DNA of 35,420 bases from an uncultured Clostridia bacterium. Lineage in GTDB: Bacteria > Bacillota > Clostridia > Oscillospirales > Acutalibacteraceae. Position numbers and translations under genes: made by a program. The stretch lies in contig CAMHCD010000004.1 of the NCBI GenBank assembly GCA_946183545.1, positions 1 to 35,420 on the forward strand, given 5' to 3'. Positions 24,594 to 32,239 of the stretch are shown one piece after another; the first letter of the stretch is position 1, and each line of letters opens with the position of its first letter. The notes below the pieces were generated by a model. That model saw nothing but the letters and a program-made list of their open reading frames with translations. It did not search any database and was not told the origin of the DNA.

Positions 24594-26252
24594 ATGACAG
24601 AACCCGAACTTATACGCCTCTCGCAATTCAAGGTCAAATGCGACAGCGTTAAACATTCTCAAATACGCGTTAATGAATCTCTGAGCAACAGCCCCAACCG
24701 GCTTATCGGCTATTCGGAGTACATTGATGTATTCCGAAGTCTGATTCCCATAGTAGCTTACTCCGACGACGGCTCAGTTAGCGAATGGAATGATTTTTCC
24801 GAGATTTTTCCCGACGTTTTTCCTACGGAACACGGCACCGGCTCGGCTGTCCTGCTGACCGGCGATACGGGCTGCGGCAGACATACCGCAGACAAGACCC
24901 TGATGAGCGTGGCTCTTGAGGTCGTACGAAATCAGGCTGAGAAGGATTCCGACGATGATGATCTGTACGGAATGGCTGAGGAGCCTAATTTGGAGGATCA
25001 TCTGCGCTATTTTGTAATGGACTTGCGCTGTTTGAGCGGCAGCGCCGAACGGACTGTCATGCGCGAGCTCGACTCGCTTTTTCAGCAAATGGTTGACTCC
25101 GCAGTAAAAGAGCCGTCTGTGTTGTTTTATTATTCCTTGGGCGACGTTACCGAGATATTAAACAGCCAACGCGTTTCACAGCGGTTTTTATATCAGCTTG
25201 AAAATCTGATCCGTGATCCGCGCTCAAACTGTATCGTCACCTGCATCTACAACGGCAAAGCGTCTACTCTTTCCGAACTTCAAAAAGCGCCGTTTTATGT
25301 GCTGGACTTCACGCTGCCATCCGAGGCGGCAAGAAAAGAATACTTCCGCTTTTTGTCGGAGCGTTACTTGAATATCACCTTTGACTACAGCGCCGACGAG
25401 CTTGCTTCAATGACCGAAGGATTTACATTTGCTCAAATAAAAAAACTGGCGGCACATATTATGATGACCGTAAAATCGGAAATCATAAAGAAAAATCTGA
25501 ACCCCGAAAACTATGTGCGCCACGCTACTATCAATCAGTTTGAAGTGATCTTGGTCGATAAAGCATGTGTAAACCGTCTGGTAAAGCAGATCAAAAACAC
25601 GCGTTATGTTGAGCCAAAGCCAAACGTACCTGCTGTGATGTATGCCGCATCCGCTGCAGAACAGGCTACAAACCCGACAGCTGAGTCAAATCAAAATCAA
25701 ACTACCGAGGTGCAGGTCAGGGAGCGTGTCGTAATTTCGGCAAAAGACGGAGAAAACATAGATGACGTAGTAAGCAATACGCTTGATCAAATAGACACTC
25801 CGCAACAAATAGCCGACATCCGCAAATCAATGATCATACCCACCGGTTATTCGCCTGTTCTTCTTATGGAGAGCGGCAGGATAAACCGTCAGGTTTTGCA
25901 GAAAGAGGGCATTTCGTTAAAACGTTTCCTGTCGGCATGTTGGGAACGCGGCTTTACCGATCTGTCAAACGTTCAGTCTGCCTTTGTTGACTCAAGCGCC
26001 GACTTTGGTATCGGCTTCCGCGCTGTTGATTCTTCGTTGTTAACAGAACCGGGCAGCGTTAAACTGAAGCAGGAAGGCGAAAGCCTGTTTGGTGAAGTGA
26101 TAGTGGAGGGCGAGCTCCGCGAGGACGCGCTCCACAACAGCGGCCACAGCACAGATTGGTTGATACAACAGCTTGTTCGTCAAGGCTGCAGCCATCCTAA
26201 ATCGATTTTCCTCGCCGTCATCAATAAGGACGACAGATTGATCATCTATTAA
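24594..26252 (+). CDS. Degenerate AAA-like protein with tandem YetF/DUF421-type C-terminal domains
   Basis: This 552-residue protein has an AAA-like module at about residues 40-330. Its Walker A position reads GDTGCGRHT (90-98), with Arg and His where Lys and Ser/Thr are required, and the Walker B strand VLFYYSLGDV lacks the DE pair. It is probably a pseudo-ATPase or nucleotide-independent scaffold. After a linker, residues about 417-470 (MESGRINRQVLQKEGIS...) and 500-552 (VEGELREDALHNSGHS...LIQQLVRQG) resemble the C-terminal cytoplasmic domain of DUF421/YetF membrane proteins, present twice and without membrane helices. It is the last gene of the locus and may pair with the BrxL-like ATPase before it. 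AGGAG lies about 10 bases before the ATG. Confidence 0.72.
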   Translation: MTEPELIRLSQFKVKCDSVKHSQIRVNESLSNSPNRLIGYSEYIDVFRSLIPIVAYSDDGSVSEWNDFSEIFPDVFPTEHGTGSAVLLTGDTGCGRHTADKTLMSVALEVVRNQAEKDSDDDDLYGMAEEPNLEDHLRYFVMDLRCLSGSAERTVMRELDSLFQQMVDSAVKEPSVLFYYSLGDVTEILNSQRVSQRFLYQLENLIRDPRSNCIVTCIYNGKASTLSELQKAPFYVLDFTLPSEAARKEYFRFLSERYLNITFDYSADELASMTEGFTFAQIKKLAAHIMMTVKSEIIKKNLNPENYVRHATINQFEVILVDKACVNRLVKQIKNTRYVEPKPNVPAVMYAASAAEQATNPTAESNQNQTTEVQVRERVVISAKDGENIDDVVSNTLDQIDTPQQIADIRKSMIIPTGYSPVLLMESGRINRQVLQKEGISLKRFLSACWERGFTDLSNVQSAFVDSSADFGIGFRAVDSSLLTEPGSVKLKQEGESLFGEVIVEGELREDALHNSGHSTDWLIQQLVRQGCSHPKSIFLAVINKDDRLIIY

Positions 26253-26262
26253 AAATACAAAA

Positions 26263-26296
26263 ACGGTGTGATTTTTCCTGAGAAAAGTCACACCGT
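26263..26296. terminator. Bidirectional rho-independent terminator
   Basis: A 15-base-pair stem (26263-26277 with 26282-26296, one G-T wobble) has a CTGA loop. CTTTTT follows on the plus strand, and a T-rich tract follows on the minus strand. It closes the plus-strand 15-gene block and the minus-strand dockerin gene that converges on it. Confidence 0.9.
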
Positions 26297-26314
26297 CTTT
26301 TTGATTAATATTTA

Positions 26315-28018
26315 TTAATATGCCACTCTTACGTTGCCGTGCTGCCGCATTATTTCTTCGGAGTTTGCGCGTTCCATCGCCTTTGGCATGATACGGAGGA
26401 ATTCATCTACCTCTTCTTCGGTATTATAAATACCAAAGCTGATGCGTACCATACCGGGCGTATTGATATCGGCACAATTGCTGAACTGGTCAAGATCATC
26501 GTCGGAAATGCCCATCAAACGCCATACATACGGATGCGCGCAAAATGCGCCGCGTCTGGTGGCTATGCCGCCGAGCTCAGACAACTGCTCCGCCAGCAGA
26601 TAGGAATTGATGTTAGAGAAGTTAAATGTCACCACGCCGACCTTATCGCTGATGTTTTCAGTGTCACCGTAGATAATGATGTTATCAAACTTTTTCAAAC
26701 CGTTGATCAGCTTTTTATTCAACACCTGCTCGTGTTCGGAAATATCATCAAAACCTACCTCGGTCAGTACGTCGATCGCCTTGCCTAAACCGACAACGCC
26801 GGGATAGTTCGGCGAACCGGCTTCATAAGCCGCAGGCGCGTCCTTATAGGTAACGCTGTAGTCACCTACGATCTTGACCGTGCCGCCGCCGTAGAAGGTG
26901 GGCATGTGCTTATTAAGTATATCGGTTCTGCCAACGACAGCGCCGCCGCCGTAGGGAGAATACATCTTGTGTGCGGAGAAAACAAAGAAGTCGATATCAT
27001 CATAAGAGCTGTTGCCGGTCATCGAAAATTCACGGTGAGCCACTATCTGTGCGCCGTCCACAACTACTTTGGCGTTGTAACGATGTGCCAGCCTTGCAAC
27101 ACGGTGAACATCGGTTACATATCCGGTCACGTTTGAAGCGGCGGTTACGGATACATATTTTACCTTGTTTTCTTTGAGCATACGCTCCATATCGTCGTAG
27201 TCGATACGACCTTTTTCATCGACCTCGGAGTAAATCACATGACAGCGCTCGCGCCATGACAAATCGTTGGCATGATGCTCCATGCGTGTGGTAAGAACAA
27301 TGTCGCTCTCCTTTTCAATAAGCGCGGAAGCCAGCTTGTTCAAACCGTCGGTGGTGTTGTTTACATAGAAGCAGGTGTAATCGCTTTCATCCGCATTAAC
27401 AAAACTGAGCACCTTTTTTCTTACGCTGTTATACACGTCGGTAGAGTGGTTGGATTTTTGTGAAAAGCCGCGTCCGATGGAGCCGTACATCAACAGTTCG
27501 TTGTTGACCTCGTCCATTACGGGTTTGAAGGCGGGTGTCGTGGCGGCATTATCAAAGTTGATCAACGCCCTTTGTGTTCCGTCCGCAAGAGTTACAGGCT
27601 GGTCAACGCCTACAATATAGTTGCGGATATTGTTGATCGTATATGTTTTCTGAGTCGTTGTTTCTTCCTCTTCGGGCTCTTCCGGCTCATCTGCCTCGTC
27701 GATAGTAGCAAGACCTGCTACGACCTTCTGGATCAAGGTCACATCGTTGATATCGATCTGCCCATCGGAGTTTGCGTCTGCGCCGTACTTGCTGTACTGT
27801 TCGGATTCAAAGCCTTCAACAATCTCCTTGTGTCCGGCTAAATAACGCTGAACGAGGGTGGCGTCGTTGATATTGACAACGCAGTCGTAATTTACATCAC
27901 CTAACCTTGAATCCGGTTCGACTTCGTTGTTTTCTGCCGCAAAAGCGGTTACTGACGCTGCTGAAATCATTGTGAGAATGGACATGAGCAAGCATAATAG
28001 TTTTTTTCCTTGTTGCAT
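26315..28018 (-). CDS. Secreted type I dockerin fused to a cysteine desulfurase-like PLP enzyme
   Basis: This 567-residue protein starts with a signal peptide (KK, hydrophobic core, cleavage expected after AFA at 25-27). A type I dockerin with two calcium loops follows (D41-N43-D45...D52 and D81-N83-D85...D92), then an acidic Pro/Glu/Thr linker. Residues about 150-560 are a class V aminotransferase of the cysteine desulfurase/SufS type: INFDNAATTP, H249 in EHHAN, D321 and Q324 in VVDGAQ, the PLP lysine K351 in SAHK, EAGSPN, and C493 in RRGAFCAHP. All key catalytic residues are present, so it appears active. The start at 28018 has AAGGAGG 6 bases upstream. A PLP enzyme exported on a dockerin is unusual; the substrate outside the cell is unknown. 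It lies downstream of serS. Confidence 0.9.
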   Translation of the reverse strand: MQQGKKLLCLLMSILTMISAASVTAFAAENNEVEPDSRLGDVNYDCVVNINDATLVQRYLAGHKEIVEGFESEQYSKYGADANSDGQIDINDVTLIQKVVAGLATIDEADEPEEPEEEETTTQKTYTINNIRNYIVGVDQPVTLADGTQRALINFDNAATTPAFKPVMDEVNNELLMYGSIGRGFSQKSNHSTDVYNSVRKKVLSFVNADESDYTCFYVNNTTDGLNKLASALIEKESDIVLTTRMEHHANDLSWRERCHVIYSEVDEKGRIDYDDMERMLKENKVKYVSVTAASNVTGYVTDVHRVARLAHRYNAKVVVDGAQIVAHREFSMTGNSSYDDIDFFVFSAHKMYSPYGGGAVVGRTDILNKHMPTFYGGGTVKIVGDYSVTYKDAPAAYEAGSPNYPGVVGLGKAIDVLTEVGFDDISEHEQVLNKKLINGLKKFDNIIIYGDTENISDKVGVVTFNFSNINSYLLAEQLSELGGIATRRGAFCAHPYVWRLMGISDDDLDQFSNCADINTPGMVRISFGIYNTEEEVDEFLRIMPKAMERANSEEIMRQHGNVRVAY

Positions 28019-28083
28019 GGATATCCTCCTTAAAATTTTAGTGAGCAAAGTATATCACACAGAGTATAACAAAACCCTTACAA

Positions 28084-29364
28084 TTATTTGATGATCTCTT
28101 TTCCGCCCATGTAAGGTCTGAGAGCCACAGGGATATTGATGCTGCCGTCAGCGTTAAGGTTGTTTTCAAGGAATGCGATCAGCATTCTGGGAGGAGCAAC
28201 TACAGTGTTGTTCAAAGTATGGGCAAAGTATTTTTTGTTGCCCTCGCCGCTGACGCGGATTTTCAGACGGCGTGCCTGTGCGTCGCCGAGGTTGGAACAA
28301 GAGCCGACCTCAAAATACTTCTTCTGTCTGGGTGACCATGCCTCAACATCCAGTGAACGAACTTTCAAGTCTGCCAAGTCGCCGGAGCAGCATTCGAGAG
28401 TACGAACGGGGATATCGAGTGAGCGGAACAGATCGACTGTGTTCTGCCAAAGCTTATCGAACCACATCTTACTGTCCTCGGGCTTACATACAACTATCAT
28501 TTCCTGCTTTTCAAACTGGTGGATACGGTACACTCCGCGCTCTTCAATGCCGTGAGCACCTTTTTCCTTACGGAAGCAGGGAGAGTAACTGGTGAGTGTA
28601 TAGGGAAGGTTTTCTTCTTTATTGATGGTGTCAATGAATTTACCGATCATGGAGTGCTCGCTTGTACCGATCAAATACAGATCCTCGCCCTCAATCTTAT
28701 ACATCATGGAATCCATCTCGGCAAAGCTCATTACGCCTGTTACCACATTGCTGCGGATCATAAACGGCGGCACACAGTAGGTGAAGCCTCTGTCGATCAT
28801 AAAATCACGCGCATAAGAGATAACAGCGCTGTGAAGTCTGGCAATATCGCCCATCAGATAATAGAAGCCGTTACCTGCAACCTTACGAGCCGAATCCAAA
28901 TCGATTCCGCAGTGCTTCTCCATTATATCGGTGTGATACGGGATCTCAAAATCAGGCACAACAGGCTCACCAAAACGCTCGATCTCTACGTTTTGAGTAT
29001 CATCCTTTCCGATAGGTACTTCGGGGTCGATGATCTGGGGTATCTGCATCATGATCTCTGTAACCTGTGCGCTGAGCTCGGTTTCCTGTGCTTCAAGTTC
29101 TTCAAGCTGCTTAGCCTGCTTTGTTACTTCTTCCTTAAGAGCCATACCTTCTTCTTTTTTGCCCTGTGCCATCAATGCACCGATCTGCTTTGAAACCTTA
29201 TTACGGTTTGCGCGCAGATCGTCCGCCTGCTGTTTTACCGCACGGCTTTTGGCGTCAAGTTCAATAACCTTGTCTACCAGCTCTATTTTATTATCCTGAA
29301 ACTTCTTTTTGATATTCTCCTTTACAGCGTCGGGGTTCTCTCTTAAAAACTTAATGTCGATCAT
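28084..29364 (-). CDS. serS: Seryl-tRNA synthetase
   Basis: This 426-residue class II synthetase charges tRNA-Ser with serine in the cytoplasm. Residues about 1-110 form the N-terminal coiled-coil arm that grips the tRNA long variable arm. The catalytic core shows GTSEHSMIG, motif 2 (PCFRKEKGAHG), ECCSGDLADLK and motif 3 (NNTVVAPPRMLIAFLEN). Length and motifs are typical. It follows parB by 33 bases on the same strand, and a parS site fills that gap. No T-box leader is visible, and there is no room for one unless it lies farther upstream, so serS probably depends on the parAB promoter or a short local one. Confidence 0.97.
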   Translation of the reverse strand: MIDIKFLRENPDAVKENIKKKFQDNKIELVDKVIELDAKSRAVKQQADDLRANRNKVSKQIGALMAQGKKEEGMALKEEVTKQAKQLEELEAQETELSAQVTEIMMQIPQIIDPEVPIGKDDTQNVEIERFGEPVVPDFEIPYHTDIMEKHCGIDLDSARKVAGNGFYYLMGDIARLHSAVISYARDFMIDRGFTYCVPPFMIRSNVVTGVMSFAEMDSMMYKIEGEDLYLIGTSEHSMIGKFIDTINKEENLPYTLTSYSPCFRKEKGAHGIEERGVYRIHQFEKQEMIVVCKPEDSKMWFDKLWQNTVDLFRSLDIPVRTLECCSGDLADLKVRSLDVEAWSPRQKKYFEVGSCSNLGDAQARRLKIRVSGEGNKKYFAHTLNNTVVAPPRMLIAFLENNLNADGSINIPVALRPYMGGKEIIK

Positions 29365-29379
29365 TTTATTTTCCTTTCT

Positions 29380-29395
29380 TGTTTCACGTGAAACA
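29380..29395. promoter_or_regulatory. parS site (exact consensus) between parB and serS
   Basis: TGTTTCACGTGAAACA is a perfect 16-base palindrome, extended to 18 by one more T/A pair on each side (29379-29396). It matches the bacterial parS consensus bound by ParB/Spo0J, which loads there and spreads. It sits in the 33-base gap between the parB stop and the serS start. Confidence 0.95.
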
Positions 29396-29397
29396 AC

Positions 29398-30246
29398 TTA
29401 TTTTAGTTTATTGGATAACTCCGTCAATTCCTCGTCGGAGTAAAATTCGATTTGAAGTACGCCGCCTTCTTTTCCCTTGTTTTTGGAAATGCTTATTTTT
29501 CTGCCCAAGGCTTCATTAAGCGCAAGCTCAACCATACTGTAGAAGGACGGCTTTTTTTCGGTTGACTCGGTTTTTGGTTTCTTTGCGGATTTTTTACACA
29601 GGGTCTCCGTTTGTCTTACTGACAGATCTTTGCTGACTATCAGCTCAGCCATTTGAATCATATCATCTTCACTGTCCAGCGACAACAGAGCTCTTGCGTG
29701 ACCGGCGCTGATTTGATCGCTGTTCAACAGTTCTTTTATACTGTCGGGCAATTTGATCAATCGTAGAGCGTTTGCAACCGCGGGTCGGGATTTTCCGACC
29801 GACTGTGCGACCTCCTCCTGAGTAAAACCGTGCTCGGTCATCAGCACCTGATATCCTTCGGCTTCTTCTAAGGGAGTCAGATCCTCACGCTGCAGGTTTT
29901 CGATCAAAGCCAACTCCATTGTTTCCGCTTCACCCAGTTCACGGATGATAACGGGAACCTCGGTCAATCCTGCCATACGACAGGCACGATAACGGCGTTC
30001 ACCTGCTACGATCTCATATCCGCCCAAAGCGAGCGGTCTGACAAGCAGAGGCTGCAGCAGACCATGCTTTGAAATACTGTCGGCGAGCTCCGACAGTGCT
30101 TTTTCATCAAACTCCTTACGCGGCTGTGAACGGTTCGGCTCAATGTCTGCTATTTTCAGCATTACGCCGCCGTTGCTGTCCTCGCTGTCGTTTTCCATAA
30201 ATATAGCGTTCAGACCCTTGCCCAAACCGCCGAATTTCTTTGCCAT
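29398..30246 (-). CDS. parB: Chromosome-partitioning protein ParB (Spo0J)
   Basis: This 282-residue ParB binds parS, uses CTP to clamp and slide, and recruits SMC and ParA for origin segregation. Its N-terminus GLGKGLNAIF is the usual ParA-stimulating region. The CTP-binding domain has SQPRKEF, GERRYRA and ENLQREDL, and a helix-turn-helix near residues 140-165 (TQEEVAQSVGKSRPAVANALRLI) reads parS. The C-terminal ~50 residues form the dimer domain. The start overlaps the parA stop as TGATG, giving translational coupling. Three parS sites lie within 4 kb. Confidence 0.97.
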   Translation of the reverse strand: MAKKFGGLGKGLNAIFMENDSEDSNGGVMLKIADIEPNRSQPRKEFDEKALSELADSISKHGLLQPLLVRPLALGGYEIVAGERRYRACRMAGLTEVPVIIRELGEAETMELALIENLQREDLTPLEEAEGYQVLMTEHGFTQEEVAQSVGKSRPAVANALRLIKLPDSIKELLNSDQISAGHARALLSLDSEDDMIQMAELIVSKDLSVRQTETLCKKSAKKPKTESTEKKPSFYSMVELALNEALGRKISISKNKGKEGGVLQIEFYSDEELTELSNKLK

Positions 30247-31013
30247 CAGCGTTTCTCCTTTGCAATGATTTCGTTTGCCAGTTCCGTATACGCGTGGCTT
30301 CCCTTACAATTCTTATCATAGTAAATAACCGGCATTCCAAAGCTGGGCGCCTCGGACAAACGCACGCCTCGGGTGATAACCGTACCGAACACCTTGCCGG
30401 GGAAGAATTTTTTTACTTCCTCCACCACCTGCTGAGTCAGGTTAAGTCTGCCGTCATACATAGTCAGCAATACACCCTCAAGCTCAATCGAATAGTTATA
30501 CTTACGTTTTATGCGGCGCACAGTACTCATAAGCTGTGATAATCCCTCCAGCGCATAATACTCACACTGAATAGGCACGATAAACGAATCCGCAAGCGTA
30601 AGCGCATTGGCAGTTATAAGTCCGAGCGACGGCGGACAGTCGATTATAATATAATCATAGTACTGCTTGATGGGTAAGATCGAGTTTTTAAGCAGTGCCT
30701 CCCTGTGAGGTTTTTCGGCTATTTCCAATTCTGCCGCGGCAAGATTTATGCTTGACGGAAGCAAATGCAGGTTTTGGTATGGGGTAGTTATCACACATTC
30801 CTCTGCCTTTGCGCCTTCCACAAGGATATCATAGGTGGACAGTCCCACCTTGCTCTTATCTATGGCAACTCCGCTTGTAGCGTTACCCTGCGGATCGGCG
30901 TCTACCAACAAGACCTTTTTTCCCAACGCTCCCATGCAAGCGGCAAGATTAACAGCCGTTGTGGTTTTTCCCACGCCGCCCTTTTGATTTGAAATTGCAA
31001 TAATTTTTGCCAC
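30246..31013 (-). CDS. parA: Chromosome-partitioning ATPase ParA (Soj)
   Basis: This 255-residue deviant-Walker ATPase has KGGVGKTTT near residue 11, [10 protein letters not shown] and the Walker B strand [10 protein letters not shown]. It binds DNA in the ATP dimer state and, with ParB, moves origins and regulates DnaA in related bacteria. I chose GTG at 31013, giving the family-typical beginning [13 protein letters not shown], because AAGGAA ends 9 bases upstream. A TTG at 31022 is in frame but directly abuts that ribosome binding site. It is the first gene of parA-parB and probably of the whole parAB-serS-dockerin run. Confidence 0.95.
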   Translation of the reverse strand: MAKIIAISNQKGGVGKTTTAVNLAACMGALGKKVLLVDADPQGNATSGVAIDKSKVGLSTYDILVEGAKAEECVITTPYQNLHLLPSSINLAAAELEIAEKPHREALLKNSILPIKQYYDYIIIDCPPSLGLITANALTLADSFIVPIQCEYYALEGLSQLMSTVRRIKRKYNYSIELEGVLLTMYDGRLNLTQQVVEEVKKFFPGKVFGTVITRGVRLSEAPSFGMPVIYYDKNCKGSHAYTELANEIIAKEKR

Positions 31014-31053
31014 TTTCTTCAATTCCTTACTTTCAAAAATTTCACTGCCATAT

Positions 31054-31082
31054 AGTATATCACATCTGAGCTTCTTTTTGAA
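31054..31082 (-). promoter_or_regulatory. Predicted promoter for parA-parB
   Basis: On the minus strand TTCAAA (31077-31082) and TATACT (31054-31059) are 17 bases apart, with TGA preceding the -10 (extended -10). The predicted start is about 35 bases upstream of the parA GTG. A near-consensus parS lies 31 bases upstream of the -35, so ParB spreading could repress this promoter (inference). Confidence 0.55.
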
Positions 31083-31112
31083 GTGATTTAGACCAGATTT
31101 TTTAATTTTTTA

Positions 31113-31128
31113 TGTTTCACGTGAAACT
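31113..31128. promoter_or_regulatory. parS-like site (15 of 16) upstream of parA
   Basis: TGTTTCACGTGAAACT differs from the exact parS only in the last base. It lies between the noc-like gene terminator and the parA promoter, the usual neighbourhood for such sites. Confidence 0.85.
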
Positions 31129-31139
31129 TTTACGGCAAC

Positions 31140-31173
31140 GCAAAAAACCGTGTATTTCTACACGGCTTTTTGC
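31140..31173. terminator. Bidirectional hairpin terminator after the noc-like gene
   Basis: GCAAAAAACCGTGTA (31140-31154), loop TTTC, and the complementary arm 31159-31173 form a 15-position stem with one A-C mismatch. On the minus strand the GC-rich core is followed at once by TTTTTT, so it can end transcription of the noc-like gene before parA. Confidence 0.8.
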
Positions 31174-31207
31174 AAGGGGTTAGATAAGGAAATGGGTATG
31201 AGTGGAA

Positions 31208-31226
31208 TTGGATGCATTGCATCCAA
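31208..31226. repeat. Perfect 9+9 inverted repeat, possible operator
   Basis: TTGGATGCATTGCATCCAA is a 9-base inverted repeat around a single central T. It lies in the gap between the noc-like gene and parA, about 125 bases upstream of the parA promoter. It is unlike parS and has no T run, so it is neither a partition site nor a terminator. A binding site for a dimeric regulator is possible. Confidence 0.5.
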
Positions 31227-31278
31227 GTGGAAAGTAAATTAGGAAATCAATTGTTTCACGTTTGTGACTTTAGCGTCA

Positions 31279-32109
31279 CTAAGCACTTTTATGAGACTTC
31301 AATACCTGAGCTTTCGGGATCCTGATTGTGTATTCGATAAAATTGTCATTGTCTGCTTGGTTTGTTTGAGCGTTGATTCCGGCAAGTCTCATGGCGTCAA
31401 CAGCCTTATAAATAGTGTTTTCAAAAATTCTAAAGTCTTTTATCACCGCTTTGCTGTTGCTCCGTTTATGTTGTTTTGGAGCATTATTCAATAAAATGCT
31501 CACCAGCGTTTCGGTCTGCTTGACATTAAGATTATCCGAAATAACCTTTGACAGTGCCTCGCGGCGAATACTCTCGTCATCCAGCCGAAGCAGAGAACGG
31601 GCGTGACGTTCGCTTAGTCCCGCGTTTTCGATCCATTCCTGTTCCTCTGCGGACAGCCTAAGCAGCCTGAGCTTGTTGGCAACAGCCGACTGGGTTTTAC
31701 CGATCTTCCTTGCCGCCTGTTCCTGAGTCAAACCGTAACGGCGTATCAGTCTTGAAATCCCGCGAGCCTCCTCAAATATACCGAGGTCGGCTCGCTGCAG
31801 ATTTTCAAGAAGAGCGTATACGGCAGACTCTTTATCAGAGCATTTTACAACAATACAGGGAACCTTTCTGAGTCCTGCCATAACAGAAGCGCGCAGTCTT
31901 CTTTCGCCGGCAATCAGCTCGTATTCCGACGCGCTGACCTTTCTCACGGTAAGCGGCTGCAAGATACCGTTTTCCGCAATTGACTGTGACAAGGATTGCA
32001 AGTCGGATTCGGCAAACTGTTTGCGAGGCTGGGATTTATTCGGTCTTATTTTGATGATTGGAATATCAAGTATCGTATTCTCACTTTTAACCATAAAATT
32101 CAACCGCAT
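31279..32109 (-). CDS. ParB/Noc-like DNA-binding protein
   Basis: This 276-residue ParB paralog has NKSQPRKQF, GERRLRA, ENLQRADL and a helix-turn-helix (TQEQAARKIGKTQSAVANKLRLL). It lies at the usual noc position between rsmG and parA. Noc proteins bind their own sites and block division over the nucleoid, tethered to the membrane by an N-terminal amphipathic helix. Here the protein starts almost directly with the ParB domain and no such helix is visible, so a classical Noc role is uncertain. The C-terminus is basic (IRIPK). The start is not settled: ATG 32109, GTG 32112 and ATG 32094 are all in frame, with GAGGT 10-13 bases upstream of the first two. Confidence 0.85.
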   Translation of the reverse strand: MRLNFMVKSENTILDIPIIKIRPNKSQPRKQFAESDLQSLSQSIAENGILQPLTVRKVSASEYELIAGERRLRASVMAGLRKVPCIVVKCSDKESAVYALLENLQRADLGIFEEARGISRLIRRYGLTQEQAARKIGKTQSAVANKLRLLRLSAEEQEWIENAGLSERHARSLLRLDDESIRREALSKVISDNLNVKQTETLVSILLNNAPKQHKRSNSKAVIKDFRIFENTIYKAVDAMRLAGINAQTNQADNDNFIEYTIRIPKAQVLKSHKSA

Positions 32110-32148
32110 CACCCAATGTATTACCTCAGGGCTTGTCCCTGTGCAATT

Positions 32149-32181
32149 ATAATATCACATTGGCGACGCGGTTTTTGTCAA
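32149..32181 (-). promoter_or_regulatory. Possible promoter for the noc-like gene
   Basis: On the minus strand there is a TGA-preceded -10 TATTAT (32149-32154) that could act as an extended -10. A perfect TTGACA (32176-32181) lies upstream, but the 21-base spacing is too long for a normal sigma-A promoter. Confidence 0.3.
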
Positions 32182-32239
32182 ACGTTGAGCAAATATTTTA
32201 TTTTGTTTTGTCTGTTATTAAACTATAATGTCGAATAGA

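Noticed and set aside
29365-29397. Possible T-box leader before serS
   Set aside because: The gap is 33 bases and is filled by the parS palindrome and the serS ribosome binding site; no T-box structure fits.
31252-31267. Third parS-like string TGTTTCACGTTTGTGA
   Set aside because: Only the left half matches parS; the right half is degenerate.
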